From: Pseudanabaena yagii GIHE-NHR1
GTDB lineage: Bacteria > Cyanobacteriota > Cyanobacteriia > Pseudanabaenales > Pseudanabaenaceae
Reading direction: 5' to 3'
Assembly: GCF_012863495.1 (NCBI RefSeq)
Contig: NZ_JAAVJL010000001.1
Coordinates: 2,847,501 to 2,911,500, forward strand
DNA length: 64,000 nucleotides
Shown: positions 15,138 to 22,548 of the stretch, one piece after another
Numbering within the stretch: position 1 is the first letter of the stretch
Layout of the letters: each line of letters opens with the position of its first letter
Made by a program: the position numbers and the translations under genes
Notes under the pieces: generated by a model
The model's database searches: none
Seen by the model: the letters and a program-made list of their open reading frames with translations, nothing else
Told to the model about the DNA's origin: nothing

Positions 15138-16499
15138 CTAATCCATCGGTAAAGAATCTACTTTCTTAAATTCTCCATTCCAAGGTGCGAAGAATGGTAA
15201 GAACATCATCCCCGGAATTGCTAGTACCAGCGTCAATAGGAAGAATAGCGCCCAACCTTTGCCATCGCTACCAGCAAACCATACGACTTGGTTGATCGCA
15301 TCCCATGAGGGTATATTGCGCTGAATGAATTGGGCGGACTCTCCAGAAAATGGCGAAGCTAAGAGATCGCGCCCGACGGCAAACAAACTTGATAGTAAGG
15401 CAAACTGAGTTGCGGAAAAACTAGGATTGCACAATACCATTAAAAAGCCTAAAAAGCCTGCGGTTCCTAGTCCTCCACAAAAGTTCTCGACGTTAATAGC
15501 AGCAAGCAAAACATAATCATTTTTGCCAACTACGGAAATGGCGTAATAGCCAATATTACTAATCGCTTGCAAAAATCCAAATACCCATAGCGATCGATTG
15601 ACCCCAATTTTGCTTAAAATTGCGCCCCCTGCTAAAGTTCCGACAATCGTGGCGACTAATCCAATTCCCTGACGCACAGTACCAATCGTGCCATCATCAA
15701 ACAAAGTTTTTAAAAATGGAACTGCCATTTTGCCAACCATCGCATCACTAAATCGATAGAAGATCGTAAACACTAGTATTAGCAATACTTTGGTCACACC
15801 TAATCGTTGAAAGAACTCCTGAAAAGGTTTAACTACGGCTTCATCTAAGGAGGCTGGTCTTGCCTCAACTTCGGGCGGCTCAGGTGCAGCAATAGTGGCA
15901 ATTAGTCCAAGGCTCATCACAATGGCTAGTAATACATATACCCAAGCCCAACCTAATCTACTTGCCAAATTAAATCCGACGAATCCTGCAAATAGAAGCG
16001 CGATTCGATAGCCCAATACCCAAATCCCAATCCCTGCTCCCACCTCCTGAGTTTCTAAAACATCGGTACGATAGGCATCGATCGCAATATCTTGAGTAGC
16101 ACTGAGAAAGGCAAGAATTAGCGCCGCGATCGCTAAAATTGGCAAAGCTCCTACGCGCTCTGTCGGTAAAATATTACCGATTGTAAACATTTGCCAAGCG
16201 ATCGCGACAATTGCGAGGACTAAACCGCCCTGCGTTAACAAAATCCAGCCGCGTCGTCGTCCTAAAAATGGTGGTACAAAGCGATCGATTAAAGGAGACC
16301 ATAAAAACTTGAGGGAATATGGCAGTGAAACTAAGCCTAGCCAACCAATCGTACTGAGGTCAAACTTAGCACTGGTAAGCCATGCGCGGAACGCATCATC
16401 AGTGAGAGCATAGGGTAAACCCGATGCAAATCCTAATGCCAAAAGAGCCGCCATTTTGCGACTCTGAAAAACCCGAAAAAATTGGGCGATCGTATTCAT
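15138..16499 (-). CDS. AmpG-like MFS transporter
   Basis: 453-residue major-facilitator protein with about 12 membrane segments. The N-terminus (MAALLALGFASGLPYALTDD followed by AFRAWLTSAKFDLSTIGWLG) is the signature of the AmpG/PAT subfamily, whose founding member imports anhydro-muropeptides for peptidoglycan recycling; the acetyl-CoA transporter is a relative. The loop PLIDRFVPPFLGRRRGW is the family's cytoplasmic loop 2-3, and SATQDIAIDAYRTD in TM4-5 is also typical. The substrate here is unproven. The start is ATG 16499; its promoter region faces that of Yfr1. Confidence 0.8.
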   Translation of the reverse strand: MNTIAQFFRVFQSRKMAALLALGFASGLPYALTDDAFRAWLTSAKFDLSTIGWLGLVSLPYSLKFLWSPLIDRFVPPFLGRRRGWILLTQGGLVLAIVAIAWQMFTIGNILPTERVGALPILAIAALILAFLSATQDIAIDAYRTDVLETQEVGAGIGIWVLGYRIALLFAGFVGFNLASRLGWAWVYVLLAIVMSLGLIATIAAPEPPEVEARPASLDEAVVKPFQEFFQRLGVTKVLLILVFTIFYRFSDAMVGKMAVPFLKTLFDDGTIGTVRQGIGLVATIVGTLAGGAILSKIGVNRSLWVFGFLQAISNIGYYAISVVGKNDYVLLAAINVENFCGGLGTAGFLGFLMVLCNPSFSATQFALLSSLFAVGRDLLASPFSGESAQFIQRNIPSWDAINQVVWFAGSDGKGWALFFLLTLVLAIPGMMFLPFFAPWNGEFKKVDSLPMD

Positions 16500-16514
16500 A
16501 TTAAAGAATTAGAC

Positions 16515-16520
16515 TACAAT
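16515..16520 (+). promoter_or_regulatory. -10 element of Yfr1
   Basis: TACAAT, about 11 bases before the first base of the Yfr1 5' stem region. No clear -35 hexamer is visible. Assigned from position relative to the RNA. Confidence 0.45.
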
Positions 16521-16528
16521 ATATATGT

Positions 16529-16612
16529 AAGCGGAGACGCAAGTTTCCGTTCACTCCTCACACCACATTCCGCCTGAGCTTATGAGCAGCAAAGGCGGTT
16601 TCTTATTTTTTG
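16529..16612 (+). ncRNA. yfr1: Yfr1 small regulatory RNA
   Basis: Cyanobacterial functional RNA 1. All three diagnostic parts are present. First is a 5' stem CGGAGAC-GCAA-GTTTCCG (16532-16549) with a GNRA loop. Second is an unpaired region holding the invariant ACTCCTCACAC (16553-16563). Third is a 3' stem CCGCCT (16570-16575) / AGGCGG (16593-16598) followed by TTTCTTATTTTTT, a Rho-independent end. Known Yfr1 RNAs are 54-70 nt, pair with mRNAs through the CCUC motif, repress porin-type targets and matter in stress. It lies upstream of trxA, as in many cyanobacteria. Ends are estimated. Confidence 0.88.
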
Positions 16613-16822
16613 CCTATGGGAGGCAAATTTGGGTGTTGCCTGAGCTTGTGAGCAGCTAAAGGTAGTTGGTAGTTTCTTATTTTTTGCCTATGGGAGGCAA
16701 ATTTGGGTGTTGCCTGAGCTTATAAGAAGCAAAAGGTGATTTTTTATTTTTTACCTATGGGAGGCAAATTTGGGTGTTGCCTGAGTTTATAGGCAAAAAA
16801 GTAGTTTCTTATTTTTTGCACT
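16573..16822 (+). repeat. Tandem repeat made of the Yfr1 3' half (about 3.6 copies)
   Basis: Units start at 16573 (66 bp), 16639 (74 bp), 16713 (67 bp) and 16780 (partial, about 42 bp). Each runs CCTGAGCTT..., then TTTCTTATTTTTTGCC, TATGGGAGGCAAATTTGG and GTGTTG. The first unit is the terminator arm of Yfr1 itself; later units keep the T-run and the small hairpin TTTGCCT-ATGGG-AGGCAAA but lose the CCGCCT/AGGCGG stem. None repeats the ACTCCTCAC motif. Confidence 0.9.
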
Positions 16823-17028
16823 AAGTTGTTTTTGGCAAATCCTATGTTGCGGTTCGCCTTACTGTCACTGTATTAGTGAGCTTGGCAAGGTAATTTCAAG
16901 CTAGTCTCTATGGTAAGCATAAATGTTACAATTCTGGTCTTTATCAAATTTGGGATGCTAACTGTTATACTAGCTACACATAAATTTTGACAGTTAAAAG
17001 TTTTTAGTATTTAGGGAGTTAGCAAAGC

Positions 17029-17358
17029 ATGTCATCAGCGATCGCAGTCACAGATGCTAGCTTTGAGCAGGACGTACTTAAAAGTGACATCCCTGTTCTA
17101 GTAGATTTTTGGGCACCTTGGTGTGGACCATGCCGTATGGTTGCTCCTGTAGTGGAAGAAGTAGCTGCACAGTATGAAGGCAAAATCAAAGTTTTCAAAC
17201 TTAATACCGATGAGAATCCTAGCGTAGCTGGACAATATGGCATTCGCAGTATTCCCACGCTCATGTTATTTAAGGGTGGTCAGCGCGTGGATGTGGTTGT
17301 AGGTGCTGTCCCTAAGGCAACACTATCTACCACTATTGAAAAGCATTTAGATAGTTAA
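17029..17358 (+). CDS. trxA: Thioredoxin (m-type)
   Basis: Small dithiol oxidoreductase, 109 residues, full length. Active site [18 protein letters not shown] with Cys32 and Cys35; cis-Pro in [13 protein letters not shown]. In cyanobacteria it is reduced by ferredoxin-thioredoxin reductase and activates Calvin-cycle and other enzymes, corresponding to chloroplast m-type thioredoxin. GGGAGTTAG lies 8-16 bases upstream of ATG 17029, and TATACT near 16966 is a possible -10. Essential TrxA in cyanobacteria is typically encoded next to Yfr1, as here. Confidence 0.93.
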   Translation: MSSAIAVTDASFEQDVLKSDIPVLVDFWAPWCGPCRMVAPVVEEVAAQYEGKIKVFKLNTDENPSVAGQYGIRSIPTLMLFKGGQRVDVVVGAVPKATLSTTIEKHLDS

Positions 17359-17369
17359 CTAATTTTTCG

Positions 17370-17468
17370 GATCTGCTTACAAGAAAGAGTGGACGCATTG
17401 CGTCCACTCTTTCTTGTAAGCAGATCTCTGTGGCGCACACTGAGCGTGCGCCACAGAGATCTGCTTAC
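17370..17468 (+). terminator. Two overlapping, mutually exclusive palindromes between trxA and pyrR
   Basis: Hairpin 1 has 27-bp perfect arms (17370-17396/17400-17426, loop ATT, apex GGACGCATTGCGTCC). Hairpin 2 has 23-bp arms (17416-17438/17446-17468). They share 17416-17426 (GTAAGCAGATC), so only one can form fully. Hairpin 1 serves trxA termination. The alternative fold lies 57 bases before the pyrR start. Confidence 0.7.
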
Positions 17469-17524
17469 ATTTCAGAAACTTGGTATTATTTAGATCAATC
17501 AAGTTCATTTCACGAAACTAAGTT

Positions 17525-18067
17525 GTGCCGCAATCTAAGATTGTCGAAATTTTATCTGCTGACGAGTTACGTCGGACGATCAATCGTCTTGCCTCTCAAA
17601 TTGTTGAAGCTAGTGATGATTTAGCCAATGTCGTCCTGCTCGGTGTTTATACTCGTGGTGTACCTTTGAGTGTAGCGATCGCTAAGCAGATTCATACCCT
17701 TGAAGGTGTGCTAGTGCCAACGGGGGCGCTAGATATTACCTTTTATCGTGATGATCTTGATCGCATTGGCTTGCGGACACCAAGTAAAACAGAGCTTCCC
17801 TTTGACCTCAATGGTAAAACGGTGGTCTTAGTAGACGATGTGATCTATAGCGGGCGGACAATTGGAGCAGCGCTGAGTGCGATCCATGATTATGGTCGTC
17901 CTAAAGTGGTGAGGTTACTGGTTTTAGTCGATCGCGGTCATCGTGAGTTACCGATCCATCCTGATTATGTGGGGCGAACTTTGCCAACTTCTAAGGATGA
18001 GCAGGTCAAAGTATTTCTAAGTTCCGCAGGTGATGATCGGGATGGTGTGGAGTTACTGAAGCCTTAA
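17525..18067 (+). CDS. pyrR: PyrR: pyr regulatory protein / uracil phosphoribosyltransferase
   Basis: 180-residue phosphoribosyltransferase of the PyrR type. It makes UMP from uracil and PRPP and in Firmicutes binds pyr leader RNA. The PRPP-binding loop is [18 protein letters not shown] (about 99-116), the flexible-loop region is [13 protein letters not shown], and the C-terminus [19 protein letters not shown] is characteristic of PyrR rather than Upp. The start is GTG 17525 ([15 protein letters not shown]); no better ATG exists. RNA binding is not proven for cyanobacterial PyrR. It is monocistronic and convergent with cobM through one shared palindrome. Confidence 0.88.
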   Translation: MPQSKIVEILSADELRRTINRLASQIVEASDDLANVVLLGVYTRGVPLSVAIAKQIHTLEGVLVPTGALDITFYRDDLDRIGLRTPSKTELPFDLNGKTVVLVDDVIYSGRTIGAALSAIHDYGRPKVVRLLVLVDRGHRELPIHPDYVGRTLPTSKDEQVKVFLSSAGDDRDGVELLKP

Positions 18068-18130
18068 AATAAAGAGCCAATTTTTGTTGGTGCGGCGAAG
18101 CCGCACCAACAAAAATTGGCTCTTTATTTT
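18066..18130. terminator. Shared bidirectional terminator of pyrR and cobM
   Basis: Perfect 31-bp arms (18066-18096/18100-18130) with loop GAA and apex TGCGGCGAAGCCGCA. The palindrome contains the last bases of the pyrR stop on one side and of the cobM stop region on the other, so one hairpin serves both convergent genes. Confidence 0.8.
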
Positions 18131-18906
18131 TTGAATAGTCGTTTGTAGTGAGAACTATATAACTGCGATTTAGTACCTTTGGTCGTGCTTTTCTTTACGT
18201 GATTTAATGCGGGACTAATCACAAATAACGTGGTTCTAGTGAGATTCTCCTCGCGAGTGACCGTAGCCATTTCTAATAGAGGAACCGTTAAAATCTTTTC
18301 ATCTTCCCAACCTAAGCGATAGCAAATCGCGACAGTAGTATCAGGTGGATAATGTTCGATGAGTTTTGATTGGGCATTCTCGACATGGTGAGCGCTGAGA
18401 TAAAGACATAGTGAAGCTTGATGGGCGGCAAGTCTTGATAATTCTTCTTTTTCAGGAACTTGAGTACGTCCGCTAATCCGCGTGAGAATAATTGTCTGTA
18501 CGATTTCGGGAACTGTTAGCTCTACTTGTAAACGGGCGGCGGCTAATTGGAAAGCGCTCACCCCCGGAATTATTTCAAAGGGAATTTCGGCTTCACTAAG
18601 GGCGATAATTTGTTCTTGAATTGCACCATAGAGACTAGGATCGCCATCATGGAGGCGGACTACTAATTTATGCGATCGCACTCTGTCGATCAGAATTGCG
18701 ACTATTTCTTCGAGGGATTTGCTAGCTGTGGGAATAATTTCGGCATTGGGACGACAAAATTGCAGCATCGAGTCGGGGATAAGGGAGTTCGCATAGACGA
18801 TGACATCGGCTTGGGTGAGGAGGTTGCGTCCTTTTACGGTAATAAGATCAGGATCACCAGGTCCTGCGCCAACAATATAGACTGGTTCGAGCATTAAATT
18901 TAACAA
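18124..18906 (-). CDS. cobM: Precorrin-4 C11-methyltransferase
   Basis: SAM-dependent methyltransferase of cobalamin synthesis (CobM/CbiF), 260 residues, tetrapyrrole-methylase fold. The N-terminal SAM-binding loop is VYIVGAGPGDPDLITVKGRN; VVRLHDGDPSLYGAIQEQ and FEIIPGVSAFQLAAARL are the other family motifs; C11 specificity is suggested by ELTVPEIVQTIILTRISGRT. The start is ATG 18906 or the later ATG 18894 (MLEPVYIVGAG); the second fits the family better. The next gene upstream on the same strand is cbiD, so two cobalamin genes lie together, separated by small hairpins. Confidence 0.9.
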   Translation of the reverse strand: MLNLMLEPVYIVGAGPGDPDLITVKGRNLLTQADVIVYANSLIPDSMLQFCRPNAEIIPTASKSLEEIVAILIDRVRSHKLVVRLHDGDPSLYGAIQEQIIALSEAEIPFEIIPGVSAFQLAAARLQVELTVPEIVQTIILTRISGRTQVPEKEELSRLAAHQASLCLYLSAHHVENAQSKLIEHYPPDTTVAICYRLGWEDEKILTVPLLEMATVTREENLTRTTLFVISPALNHVKKSTTKGTKSQLYSSHYKRLFKK

Positions 18907-18959
18907 ATAGAGAGTGTGCTTTGCACGTTCTCTATTATGTCATTGGAACCGTCTCCAGT

Positions 18960-18998
18960 AACAGAGAGTTATAGTGCGAAGCGCCGTAACTCTCTGTT
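18960..18998 (-). terminator. Hairpin between cbiD and cobM
   Basis: 12-bp arms AACAGAGAGTTA / TAACTCTCTGTT (18960-18971/18987-18998), just after the cbiD stop. A second, smaller hairpin (AATAGAGA/TCTCTATT) abuts the cobM start. Confidence 0.6.
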
Positions 18999-19001
18999 GA
19001 T

Positions 19002-20045
19002 CTATAGCACTAACTTTCCTAGTCGATCGCATAATACCGTTTTAATATCAACCTTCAGATCTGTATATTTTTGGACATAGGCGATCGACCTTTGCGTAAT
19101 CTGATCGGTGATATATTGAAAAACTGGGCGATCGCAACCATTTCTCACTAATAGTTTATGTGCGGCTTCCGCAGTGGGAGTCTTCTCAATGGCTTGAATA
19201 AGCTCAATGGATAAATTCTCATGGACTGCCGCTCTTACGAGAATATCGATACGTGCATCTGCTAAGTGACTGGAAGTATTAAAAATTCCGCCTGCTAGTT
19301 TAAGTAATTTGCCGTGATAACCAATTAATGTGATGGAAGTTACTCCCAAGAGTGCTGCTTCTACTAACATCGCTCCTACCCAATTAGCAGTTTGCACTAA
19401 TTGCGAAGTAGGAAACCCTAGATTCTGGGCGACTTGATAGCCATTTGCACCGATGTAAAATGCGATCGCATGGGAATTAACAGCTTTAATGCGTAAATCT
19501 GCGCGAAATTCTTCGAGTTTATCCTCTACTGAGAGTGGTTTAGATATAGCGGAAGTTCCTAATAATGATAAACCGTCAAGAATTCCAAAATCGGCATTGG
19601 AAGTTCTTTTTGCTAGCGCTCGCCCTTCAGGTAAAATAAACCGAATCCTTGCGGTCACATTGGTCTCTAGCAAAGGTAATAAATTCACTTCAGCTAAATC
19701 CCTTGCCAGTTTGTAAATTGCAGGCTCACCACTGGCGGTTTTACCTAACCCTTCACCAGCTTCGAGAATGATTCTTTGTGTCGATGCTTCTATTAAAGGT
19801 TCCAATTGCACCCATGCCCAGATAGGTGTGCCTGCGGTGAGATCGAGATTATCCCCGGGGTCACTAATAGCGATCGCTAGGGCAGTATTCTCACTAATCA
19901 TTGCACTTTGCGCGATCGCTACTTCTCCATTTCCAGATTCCAATAAATCGAGATTTACAGAAGATGAAGTCTCTTGGCGCAATGCAAGGATAGCAGCTTT
20001 GGCAGCAGCGATCGCAAAGACAGGTAGGGTGTAACCAGATTTCAT
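19002..20045 (-). CDS. cbiD: Cobalt-precorrin-5B C1-methyltransferase
   Basis: CbiD methylates C1 of cobalt-precorrin-5B in the anaerobic-type cobalamin pathway. About 347 residues. The start is chosen at ATG 20045 because the protein then begins MKSGYTLPVFAIAAAKAA, the standard CbiD N-terminus; a longer in-frame ATG at 20081 adds only a non-conserved leader. Other family stretches are FILPEGRALAKRTSNADFGI, SDPGDNLDLTAGT and LIGYHGKLLKLAGGIFNTSS followed by HLADARIDIL. With cobM it implies de novo corrinoid synthesis. Confidence 0.9.
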   Translation of the reverse strand: MKSGYTLPVFAIAAAKAAILALRQETSSSVNLDLLESGNGEVAIAQSAMISENTALAIAISDPGDNLDLTAGTPIWAWVQLEPLIEASTQRIILEAGEGLGKTASGEPAIYKLARDLAEVNLLPLLETNVTARIRFILPEGRALAKRTSNADFGILDGLSLLGTSAISKPLSVEDKLEEFRADLRIKAVNSHAIAFYIGANGYQVAQNLGFPTSQLVQTANWVGAMLVEAALLGVTSITLIGYHGKLLKLAGGIFNTSSHLADARIDILVRAAVHENLSIELIQAIEKTPTAEAAHKLLVRNGCDRPVFQYITDQITQRSIAYVQKYTDLKVDIKTVLCDRLGKLVL

Positions 20046-20064
20046 AGGTTTGTGGAGTTTAGAA

Positions 20065-20101
20065 ATTATGATGAGTAGCACGAAGTGCTACTCATCATAA
20101 T
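20065..20101 (-). terminator. Terminator of the SpoIID-domain gene region
   Basis: Perfect 17-bp arms ATTATGATGAGTAGCAC and complement (20065-20081/20085-20101), loop GAA, between the SpoIID gene's stop (20106) and the cbiD start. Confidence 0.65.
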
Positions 20102-20105
20102 CATT

Positions 20106-21719
20106 TTATTGATAATGCTCAGGACGCAATTTTTGTAATTGGGTATTGGTGTAATAGAAGTTGAGAATGCGATCGTAAGTAAATCCCATCCGTGCCAGAT
20201 TATAGGAACCTGTTTGGCTCATGCCTACACCATGTCCCAAGCCACCGCCAATGAAGGTGTATCCAGTTAAAACTTTCTCTTTGCCTTGTTCTTTATAGAT
20301 TGGCTCTAGGCTAAAGAAAGTGCTATCGGGTGGATCGAAGGCATCAATGATTTCATCTTTTTTGACATAGATTTTGCCTGTATCCGTGGTGACTTCCATT
20401 TCTAGGACACGACCTGAAGGCGATCGCTTAGTTACTTGCAGTTGTTTAATTGCATTGAAGTTGGTAGAGGTATCACCTGAGAATCGCAAAAACTTTTTCA
20501 AGGATATTTGTAATTCATCCAGTGAGCCACTTTTGCGCCAACGGAGCGTCCGCCACCCAACTTCATTAAATCCTTCTTGTCGATCTAGAAATGCTTTTAA
20601 ATTCTTATTGTCAGAGATATCTGCTGATCGCTGATTTTCAGGACGATTAGCAAGATCCAATACTGATTGGAGATAGGGGCGGGGTGTGCCATCCCACAGA
20701 TCATTATAGTTGGCGGTAATTCCTCCCGTTGTTGAGGAATAGAGAGCATCAATCACCCGATTGTTATAGGTCAAAACTAAGCCTCTGGTATCGGCTACAG
20801 CGCGATCGGCAACTTCAGTGGTATTTTCTAAACCGCGATAAACTTGGCATTGAGTGTTGGCGCAAAGCTCATAGTCATCTGCCTTAAATCTTTGTAAACT
20901 GGCTAGAGCATAGGTTCTTGCCAAAATCGCTTGGGCTTGCACCGCAGGATAGGGAGCGTTATAGCCAATTTCATGGGGAACGACTCCGCGCACATAGGTT
21001 TCTAAAGGAACGTTATTAACAAGGGTAAAACTTTGATGGGCATTGGGTTGGAGCTTGAGTGTGCCAGCATAGGGACGATTACTAATTTCCGCTTTACTCT
21101 CGCGCTGATAGGTAACTTCCACAATTCCCGAACTGCTGCTCACATCAAGACGATCGCGATTATATTTGAAGTCGCCCACTGTCCATGAAGCGATCTCTTT
21201 TTGTGGCAGGATGCGGCGATCCAGTTGGACGGTGACATTGCCTTGCGATCGCAGGGTATAAAACATTAAATAGCGCAATAGCATTGAATCATAGACATCT
21301 CGCTTTGCCCAGACTTGCCAGCGTCTAGGTTGAGCAATTTCCGTTTGCACTCCCTTCTCATTCCAATGAAAGGCACTGGCAGCAGCATTCTCAAAACTGC
21401 GATGATTACTGAGAACCAACTTTTCTTCGAGGATTGGTTGGGTTAAGGGCTGTGAAGCAATTTCGATTACAAAGCGATCGCTAGTTAAGGTTTGGGTACT
21501 TTTGCCATCGGCTGACGGAAAGGTGAGGGTGAGTTTCCCGCCTGATGGCGCTTGAATTGTGAGCCGATCCTGTGGTCTTTCCCCAAAACGTTGTACGATC
21601 CCAATCTTTAAAATGGGATTAGTTTCAGTTTGAGCTTGTACCAGTTCACCAGCAGTCAGCGTCAACGAACAAACAGTCACAATTACAGTTTGACGAATAA
21701 TACCGAGAGTTTTTAGCAT
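20106..21719 (-). CDS. Exported SpoIID/LytB-domain protein
   Basis: 537 residues with a signal peptide (about 1-29, LGIIRQTVIVTVCSLTLTAG...VQAQ). The SpoIID domain spans about 205-520: PYAGTLKLQPNAHQSFTLVN, LETYVRGVVPHEIGYNAPYP, AVQAQAILARTYALASLQRF, STTGGITANYNDLWDG and GGGLGHGVGMSQTGSYNLAR. SpoIID proteins are lytic transglycosylases acting on denuded glycan strands; the conserved Glu in PHEIG fits the catalytic acid. In a non-sporulating cyanobacterium it is probably a periplasmic cell-wall remodelling factor. The N-terminal 35-200 is family-variable. Confidence 0.85.
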   Translation of the reverse strand: MLKTLGIIRQTVIVTVCSLTLTAGELVQAQTETNPILKIGIVQRFGERPQDRLTIQAPSGGKLTLTFPSADGKSTQTLTSDRFVIEIASQPLTQPILEEKLVLSNHRSFENAAASAFHWNEKGVQTEIAQPRRWQVWAKRDVYDSMLLRYLMFYTLRSQGNVTVQLDRRILPQKEIASWTVGDFKYNRDRLDVSSSSGIVEVTYQRESKAEISNRPYAGTLKLQPNAHQSFTLVNNVPLETYVRGVVPHEIGYNAPYPAVQAQAILARTYALASLQRFKADDYELCANTQCQVYRGLENTTEVADRAVADTRGLVLTYNNRVIDALYSSTTGGITANYNDLWDGTPRPYLQSVLDLANRPENQRSADISDNKNLKAFLDRQEGFNEVGWRTLRWRKSGSLDELQISLKKFLRFSGDTSTNFNAIKQLQVTKRSPSGRVLEMEVTTDTGKIYVKKDEIIDAFDPPDSTFFSLEPIYKEQGKEKVLTGYTFIGGGLGHGVGMSQTGSYNLARMGFTYDRILNFYYTNTQLQKLRPEHYQ

Positions 21720-21893
21720 GTCAAGCTCAAAATATCAGAAACTTAGCTATTCTACACCCACTCTAGTTATCATTGCTTCTGCGATCACCGAGGGCAAATT
21801 TTCTAACAAATAACAGACTGAGTAAATGAAATTTGTGAATTTTCCCTACGATAAAACAAGGGTTTTAAGGCAGTTTTGCATGAGTCCTAATTT

Positions 21894-22007
21894 TATAGCT
21901 GTCGGTGCTTGTGTCAGAACAAAATCAAAACCCAAGAAGAGAATGGCGGCGCGAAGCGCCGCCATTCTCTTCTTGGGTTTTATATCCTAATACTCTTGGC
22001 AGCTATA
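21894..22007. repeat. Dispersed palindromic element family D, copy 1
   Basis: Outer ends TATAGCTGTCGG and GGCAGCTATA form imperfect terminal inverted repeats. Inside is a perfect 26-bp hairpin (21927-21952/21956-21981, loop GAA, apex GGCGCGAAGCGCC). A second copy at about 23775-23886 keeps the outer sequence (CAAAACCCA-type junction, TTGGGTTTTATATCCTAA) but has different hairpin arms. It also lies at the 3' end of the zinc-ribbon gene. Confidence 0.7.
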
Positions 22008-22017
22008 ACTGTAAAAA

Positions 22018-22350
22018 CTATAACCAACCGTCATTGCGAATCCCCGTATCCCATTTAGTATGACAGTCAGAGCAAGTATAAATAAACGTATCAGTTGATT
22101 GCTTCTTAGGCTTCCTTAATAATGCCTTACATTTTGGGCAACGTAGATACTTATACAACCAGAAATAAATGCAAAATAGAATTACTCCAACCAAAAAAAC
22201 TGAAATACTCAAGCTAGATGGCATAAAGGATGCTGTTCCTCCTTTAAAATGAATCGCACCTATTATGCCAACAAGAATCATTGCAAAGCCGATAATTCCT
22301 AGTACTTGCATTCGCCATATGATCCCCCTTAGCGATTTCATTTCTTGCAT
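22018..22350 (-). CDS. Two-TM protein with C-terminal zinc ribbon
   Basis: 110-residue protein, no family recognised. Two membrane helices (about 14-33, VLGIIGFAMILVGIIGAIHF, and 48-66, LSISVFLVGVILFCIYFWLY) are followed by a cytosolic rubredoxin-like zinc ribbon, CPKC (72-75) and CSDC (93-96). The start is ATG 22350 or ATG 22341. It stands alone between divergent SpoIID and livH. A role in membrane-linked regulation or protein interaction is possible; nothing more can be said. Confidence 0.7.
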   Translation of the reverse strand: MQEMKSLRGIIWRMQVLGIIGFAMILVGIIGAIHFKGGTASFMPSSLSISVFLVGVILFCIYFWLYKYLRCPKCKALLRKPKKQSTDTFIYTCSDCHTKWDTGIRNDGWL

Positions 22351-22548
22351 TTGTGACTCCTAATTGTAAATTTGATTGGTAGAAGTTGCCTTTCAATGTC
22401 ATCCAATAATATTTGATTTTGTTGTGATGATTATGCTACGCATACTACGGCATATCATCAAATTCTTTAATTGCTAGAGGCGATCGCTTTTAAATATGGA
22501 GGAAATTAGCTAGAGTGAATAGCAATCAAGCTCTATCACAATTTCTTA

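Noticed and set aside
16573-16822. CRISPR-like array upstream of trxA
   Set aside because: The repeated units are contiguous, without unique spacers, and derive from the Yfr1 tail.
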